A DNA stretch of 64,000 nt from Candidatus Alistipes avicola (GTDB lineage: Bacteria > Bacteroidota > Bacteroidia > Bacteroidales > Rikenellaceae), in contig DWYR01000016.1 in NCBI GenBank assembly GCA_019118565.1, positions 1-64,000 of the forward strand, read 5' to 3'. Below are positions 60,243 to 64,000 of the stretch, piece after piece (positions within the stretch are counted from its first letter, which is position 1; each line of letters starts with the position of its first letter). Both the position numbers and the translations under genes were made by a program. Below the pieces are notes generated by a model. The model saw only the letters and a program-made list of their open reading frames with translations, was not told the origin of the DNA and ran no database searches.

Positions 60243-61856
60243 TTAGAATGGGGCCGGACTTTCGATGCGCAGCACTTCTCCGGTGATGGGGTGACGGAAT
60301 TCGATGCGCTCGGCATGGAGGAAAAGCCTTCGATCGGGTGTGCCATAGAGCCTGTCTCCCAGGATGGGAGTGTTGAGGCCGTCGGGGTGGGCTGCATGTA
60401 CGCGCAGTTGGTGGGTGCGCCCGGTCAACGGGTAAAATGCGATCCGAGTCTTGCCTGCTTCGATTTGCAGGACACGGTATTCGGTAATGGCCGGTTTCCC
60501 GTGAATGGGATCGACCGCTTGTCGCGGTCGATCGTAAGGATCCGGACGCAGGGGAAGATCGATTCGACTGCTATGGGTGTGGACGATGCCCTCCAGAAGG
60601 GCAATGTAGTGCTTCTGGACGGTCCGATGCCTGAACTGGGCTTGTAGATTTTGATGGATCGTTTTATTTCTTGCCAATAACAGCACCCCGGAGGTGTCCA
60701 TGTCGAGACGGTGGACAATGATGGGGCCGGACAGCTCCGGCCAACGGTTGCGGGCCCACTGCTCGACCGAGGGGGCATCCGATTTGCCGGGGACGGAGAG
60801 CATGCCGGCCGGTTTGTCGACGGCGATCAGCCAGCGGTCTTCGAACAGGATTGTCGGTTCCAGCCCCCGATCTTCGAGAGGAGGCAGTCGCTGCAGGTCG
60901 AGTCCCCGAAGCATGTGGCTTAGAATCGGAAGGCATTTGCCCCGGCAGGCCGGGTAGAAGTCTCCGTGGCGACGGATCTCTCCTTTTGGGGAGGCTCCCC
61001 ACCAGAACTCGGCTATGGCGAGAGGCTTAAGTCCTTGTTCGAAGGCATATTGCAACAGTTTCGGAGCGGCGCACTCACCGGCTCCGGCCGGGGGAACTCC
61101 TTGAGGGGTATGAGCGAAGATGTCACACAGGTCTTTGATTTCTCCTGAGGCATTCCGCATTCGGAACTGTCGGAAAATCTGCATCTGCAAGGAGGATGAC
61201 CGCTGTTTGCGTTCCTGTTGCAGTCGTTCGATCTCTTCGAGACAAGATTTTTCCTGTTCCTGTAAGGCGGCGATGCGATGCACCCAATGACGTTTGAGCC
61301 GGTGGAAGGTGGCTCGCTGGAACTGGCTCTCCCGGATCAACTCTTCTTGTGCATGACACTCTGTCGTTTCGGAGCGTCGTTTATCGCGGTTGAGTTTGGC
61401 AGCCAGCATTCGCTGTTTTTCAGCCGAGAGGATTGTCTCTGAGAGTGCTTTGGTGCGGTTGATGACTTGCTGAAGTCGGAGAAGCCGTGGTGCCTGTTCG
61501 AGTGTCTCGATGCGATGGTTGATGCGTGAGATCACCTGCTCGTCCTGTCGAAAAAAGTCGTCGGGAGCCAACATGTCGTAAACCGGAGGTACGAAGTAGT
61601 CGTGTCGATTCATTCCGGCCAGATTCCCGGAGAAGGCGGCCAGAAATCCCAGTTCGTCGGATGGATCGCTGACGACCAGTACACCGAACATTTTTCCATG
61701 GGATAGTTCGGCGTGCCAGTCCGTGCGTTGCGCCAGATAGGTCTGAACCTGTTGTGCGGCCAATTGGCAGAGCGGATGCGGCTCGTACCGGAACGGGTCG
61801 TTGAGCCGTTCCGGTCGCGCTATCTGCGCAATGTCGTCCTGGAAGCGGTGCAGCAT
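60243..61856 (-). CDS. RluA-family pseudouridine synthase with long N-terminal extension
   Basis: A 537-residue protein. The C-terminal 210 residues are the RluA catalytic domain: LIAVDKPAGMLSVPG, then IVHRLDMDTSGVLLLARN with the catalytic Asp, and TGRTHQLRVHAAHP. The N-terminal 330 residues hold a long charged coiled-coil-like region (about 125-240: INHRIETLEQAPRLLRLQQVIN, ERLQQERKQR) that the E. coli enzymes lack. Longer forms of this kind occur in Bacteroidota. The modified RNA position cannot be told. Confidence 0.87.
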   Translation of the reverse strand: MLHRFQDDIAQIARPERLNDPFRYEPHPLCQLAAQQVQTYLAQRTDWHAELSHGKMFGVLVVSDPSDELGFLAAFSGNLAGMNRHDYFVPPVYDMLAPDDFFRQDEQVISRINHRIETLEQAPRLLRLQQVINRTKALSETILSAEKQRMLAAKLNRDKRRSETTECHAQEELIRESQFQRATFHRLKRHWVHRIAALQEQEKSCLEEIERLQQERKQRSSSLQMQIFRQFRMRNASGEIKDLCDIFAHTPQGVPPAGAGECAAPKLLQYAFEQGLKPLAIAEFWWGASPKGEIRRHGDFYPACRGKCLPILSHMLRGLDLQRLPPLEDRGLEPTILFEDRWLIAVDKPAGMLSVPGKSDAPSVEQWARNRWPELSGPIIVHRLDMDTSGVLLLARNKTIHQNLQAQFRHRTVQKHYIALLEGIVHTHSSRIDLPLRPDPYDRPRQAVDPIHGKPAITEYRVLQIEAGKTRIAFYPLTGRTHQLRVHAAHPDGLNTPILGDRLYGTPDRRLFLHAERIEFRHPITGEVLRIESPAPF

Positions 61857-61877
61857 GGGAGATGCGGTCGTCCGAAG

Positions 61878-62993
61878 TTACATGGGTTTCGGTCCTCGCA
61901 ACAGGCTCCATCCCTGGGTGAGGAACAGGCGGAGCTGGCTTTCACGATAAACGATCCCGTGTTTCCAACGGTAGGTCCACCAGCGTCGGAGTTTGAACCA
62001 TAATACCTGGAGCATATTCCCTTTGGGTGGCCTCTTCGGGAATCGGGGATGCAGAATGTCTTGCAGCACGCGTTCTTCGAGGGCGTGATCTCGCGGGAAC
62101 GTGGGAAAGAGCGCAGGATCGATACCGAGGCAGTCGGTTGCAAAGGCGTTCATGCAGTGCAGGAACCGGTGCATATTCTCCTCCTCAGCGATGCGCTCCA
62201 GGGTTGTCCAGTCGATCTGACGATGGTATCTGCGTACGAACATCGCCCAGTCGATCAGGTAACGAACGCCGATGCCGATGGCCGCGAAGTGAGCTGCTGC
62301 ATGGCGGAGCAGAAAGATCGCGTCGAAATTGGCCGGTGGCAGATAAACCGTGGCTTCGCCGACTTGAGCCGTCTCCTCCGGCAGCTTCTGGACCATAGCC
62401 TGTAGCTGCGCCTCGATCTTGCGGTTCGAATGGTGGGTCTGGATGTTCAGAAAGTGGATATGGTTCTCGATCAGAATACCCTCTAAATAAAAGGTTGTGT
62501 GGTTGTTGTGCTCTTCGTCGATCTCCACGGAATATCGTTGCTGTACCAGCCGGTCGGCTTCCCGCTGCCGCCCGAATAGCCAGATGTCTATGTCGGCACA
62601 GGTGCGGTGCTCCGGGACGGGGTAGGTCAGGCTGAGCCCGTATCCCTTCAGGATCATCAGGTCGATCCCCTGCGTGGCATAGAGCAGGGCCAGCCGTTCG
62701 ATCAGCTCCTTCTGTTTGGCGTAATGTTCTTCAGCCTGGAGTACGTTGCCGGCCCACTGGATGCGCAGGGTACGGGACGGCCCCTTCTCCGCAGGGAGGA
62801 CCCCCTCGTCGAGCAGACGTTTCAGCCCGTCGTAGGCAATGGCCGATACACCTTGTTTCAAGGCCATTCGATAGAGCGCCTCCCAGTCGATCTCCGTTTG
62901 CGGGAGTGTTGCGGCCTCTCTCAGGTCGTGATCGTCGGCAGTATTCAGCCCCAGACGGAGCAGCAGGAAAAAGAGTTTGTTCGAACGAGTCAT
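61878..62993 (-). CDS. Nucleotidyltransferase family protein (NTP_transf_5-like)
   Basis: A 371-residue protein. Residues around 118-150 (IDLMILKGYGLSLTYPVPEHRTCADIDIWL) carry the LKG and DxD pattern of the polymerase-beta-type nucleotidyltransferase fold. Proteins like this often lie in surface-polysaccharide loci, and a flippase gene lies directly upstream. Substrate unknown. A gap of 21 bp separates it from the RluA-type gene, so all may be one transcript. Confidence 0.8.
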   Translation of the reverse strand: MTRSNKLFFLLLRLGLNTADDHDLREAATLPQTEIDWEALYRMALKQGVSAIAYDGLKRLLDEGVLPAEKGPSRTLRIQWAGNVLQAEEHYAKQKELIERLALLYATQGIDLMILKGYGLSLTYPVPEHRTCADIDIWLFGRQREADRLVQQRYSVEIDEEHNNHTTFYLEGILIENHIHFLNIQTHHSNRKIEAQLQAMVQKLPEETAQVGEATVYLPPANFDAIFLLRHAAAHFAAIGIGVRYLIDWAMFVRRYHRQIDWTTLERIAEEENMHRFLHCMNAFATDCLGIDPALFPTFPRDHALEERVLQDILHPRFPKRPPKGNMLQVLWFKLRRWWTYRWKHGIVYRESQLRLFLTQGWSLLRGPKPM

Positions 62994-63062
62994 GGTCGAG
63001 TCGGTTAATTATCCGGTAAAATTAAGGGAAAAACGGGAAATATTTCAATCGGGGGCGCGATT

Positions 63063-64000
63063 TTATCCACATCTCCTGTTAAGCCGGTTGCGGATAACCA
63101 GGAAGAGAATCGCCAGCCGGAAACAGGGGGTGATGACAGCGGCCAGACCTGCTCCCGAAAGGCCGTAATAGCGGATGAGCAGATAGCACCCGATCAGGTT
63201 GACAACCAATTCGATCCCGTTGATGAAGGGCTGGATGCGGAAGACCCGCATGGCCGTAAGTGAGTAACCCAGGGCGTTGGCCATGTTGGCGAAGATGCCG
63301 CCCAGCATGATCAGCGAAAAGAGGCGTGAGTAGGCGGCGATTGCGGGGCTGAACGCGAGTCGGAGGAACCACTCCCCCCATACGAGCGTAAAGAGAAACA
63401 GCGCGAGCCCCACCAGGGCGTTTCCCCCGACGAAGAGTTGGCTGAGCCGTATGAAACGGATCCGTTCTCCGTCAGCATAATAGCGGCTCAGACGGGGGGA
63501 GAAGGATTGTCCGACGGCATTGCTGACGAAATTTCCTACAACGAGACAGTAGGCGATGGCCGAATAGATACCCTGTTGCTCGGTTCCCAGTAGCAGTTCA
63601 GAAAAGTATTTCGGGATGTTCCCGTTCAGGGAGATGATCAGCATGACGAAGCCCAGCGGGAGAGATTTTACGAAGAGAGATTTGTAGTTCAAACCTCGCA
63701 GCGAGATGAATCGCTTGCGTCCGAAGAGCCGGTAGCAGTTGAGGTAGTCGTTGAAGAAGAGTACGACCAGGTTCAGTGCAACGGCCAGGGCGAGTCCCAC
63801 GGCCAGCGAATCGAAACAGTAGACTCCGACCGGAATGGCAATCGTTGCGGCAACTCCTTTCAGAGAGAGCGACAGGGCCAGAAACTCCATCCGTTCGAGT
63901 TTTTGTTGCTGACCGTTGAAGATCTCGGCCATTCCTTCGACCCCTTTCAAGGCCGCTACTGCGGTCAGGATCCCCATATCGACCCGCCCGATCAGTCCGA
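63063..64000 (-). CDS. Polysaccharide flippase, MOP superfamily (5' part beyond the window)
   Basis: A membrane protein whose frame stays open to the window edge (codons before the track's ATG 63977 read GLIGRVDM), so the true N-terminus is outside the window. At least nine hydrophobic segments are visible, with FGRKRFISLRGLNYKSLFVKSLPLGFVMLIISLNGNIPKYFSELLLGTEQQGIYSAIAY typical of Wzx-type exporters. It would flip a lipid-linked glycan. It and the downstream nucleotidyltransferase mark the end of a second surface-glycan locus. Confidence 0.82.
   Translation of the reverse strand, partial: GLIGRVDMGILTAVAALKGVEGMAEIFNGQQQKLERMEFLALSLSLKGVAATIAIPVGVYCFDSLAVGLALAVALNLVVLFFNDYLNCYRLFGRKRFISLRGLNYKSLFVKSLPLGFVMLIISLNGNIPKYFSELLLGTEQQGIYSAIAYCLVVGNFVSNAVGQSFSPRLSRYYADGERIRFIRLSQLFVGGNALVGLALFLFTLVWGEWFLRLAFSPAIAAYSRLFSLIMLGGIFANMANALGYSLTAMRVFRIQPFINGIELVVNLIGCYLLIRYYGLSGAGLAAVITPCFRLAILFLVIRNRLNRRCG

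Overview
The window looks like chromosomal DNA from a gut-type Bacteroidales bacterium; an Alistipes/Rikenellaceae-like genome is my guess, not something proven here. The signs are many Bacteroidota-type promoters (TTTG, about 20 nt, TAnnTTTG), a SusC/SusD pair, BACON-like and fimbrillin-like lipoproteins, a MurF-alanine racemase fusion, a Bacteroidota-type LptD, and mostly balanced to G+C-rich coding DNA with one clearly A+T-richer polysaccharide locus.

Layout. 1-247: apparent right end of an integrated element, with the first codons of a putative tyrosine recombinase running off the left edge and a tRNA-Ser-like 3' end followed by a terminator. 375-1445: ECF sigma factor and a membrane partner (minus strand). 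2118-14173: one long plus-strand polysaccharide (capsule or O-antigen) operon with promoter, long leader, initiating phosphoglycosyltransferase, a nonulosonic-acid branch (SpsF-like, NeuB-like, KdsC-like), an asparagine-synthetase-like protein, two hexapeptide acyltransferases, flippase, polymerase and two transferases. It ends at a 23-bp perfect hairpin. 14294-17726: a YitT-like/cytidylate-kinase-like fusion, a divergent AraC regulator and a zinc alcohol dehydrogenase. 17792-24252: tightly overlapping minus-strand operon comEC - methyltransferase - YihY - DUF2520 - kdsC - manC. 24387-27849: minus-strand surface operon of a 55-aa peptide missing from the ORF track, a fimbrillin-like lipoprotein and a nuclease domain, the last two separated only by one in-frame TGA. 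28073-45564: envelope and housekeeping genes (lptD; then plus-strand amidase, MCE protein, mutS2, murF-alr, rsmI-like, grpE, dnaJ, mutL, rhomboid, EEP phosphatase, YhcH). 45641-46828: flavodiiron protein. 47189-51814: SusC/SusD. 52247-57714: MFS transporter, GNAT, MscS channel, CPBP protease, ArsC/Spx-like and flavin reductase genes. 58206-60086: BACON lipoprotein. 60243-64000: RluA-type synthase, nucleotidyltransferase and a second flippase running off the right edge, probably the end of another polysaccharide locus.

How it fits together. Much of the window builds or guards the cell envelope: LPS precursor supply and export (kdsC, manC, lptD), peptidoglycan (murF-alr, amidase), a surface glycan probably carrying a sialic-acid-like sugar, and outer-membrane lipoproteins. 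The least ordinary items are the interrupted lipoprotein-nuclease beside comEC, the amber codon in the capsule acetyltransferase, the membrane-kinase fusion, the Cys-less AsnB homologue, and the repeat-rich divergent leader between lptD and the amidase. All calls come from reading the sequence; no database search was run.
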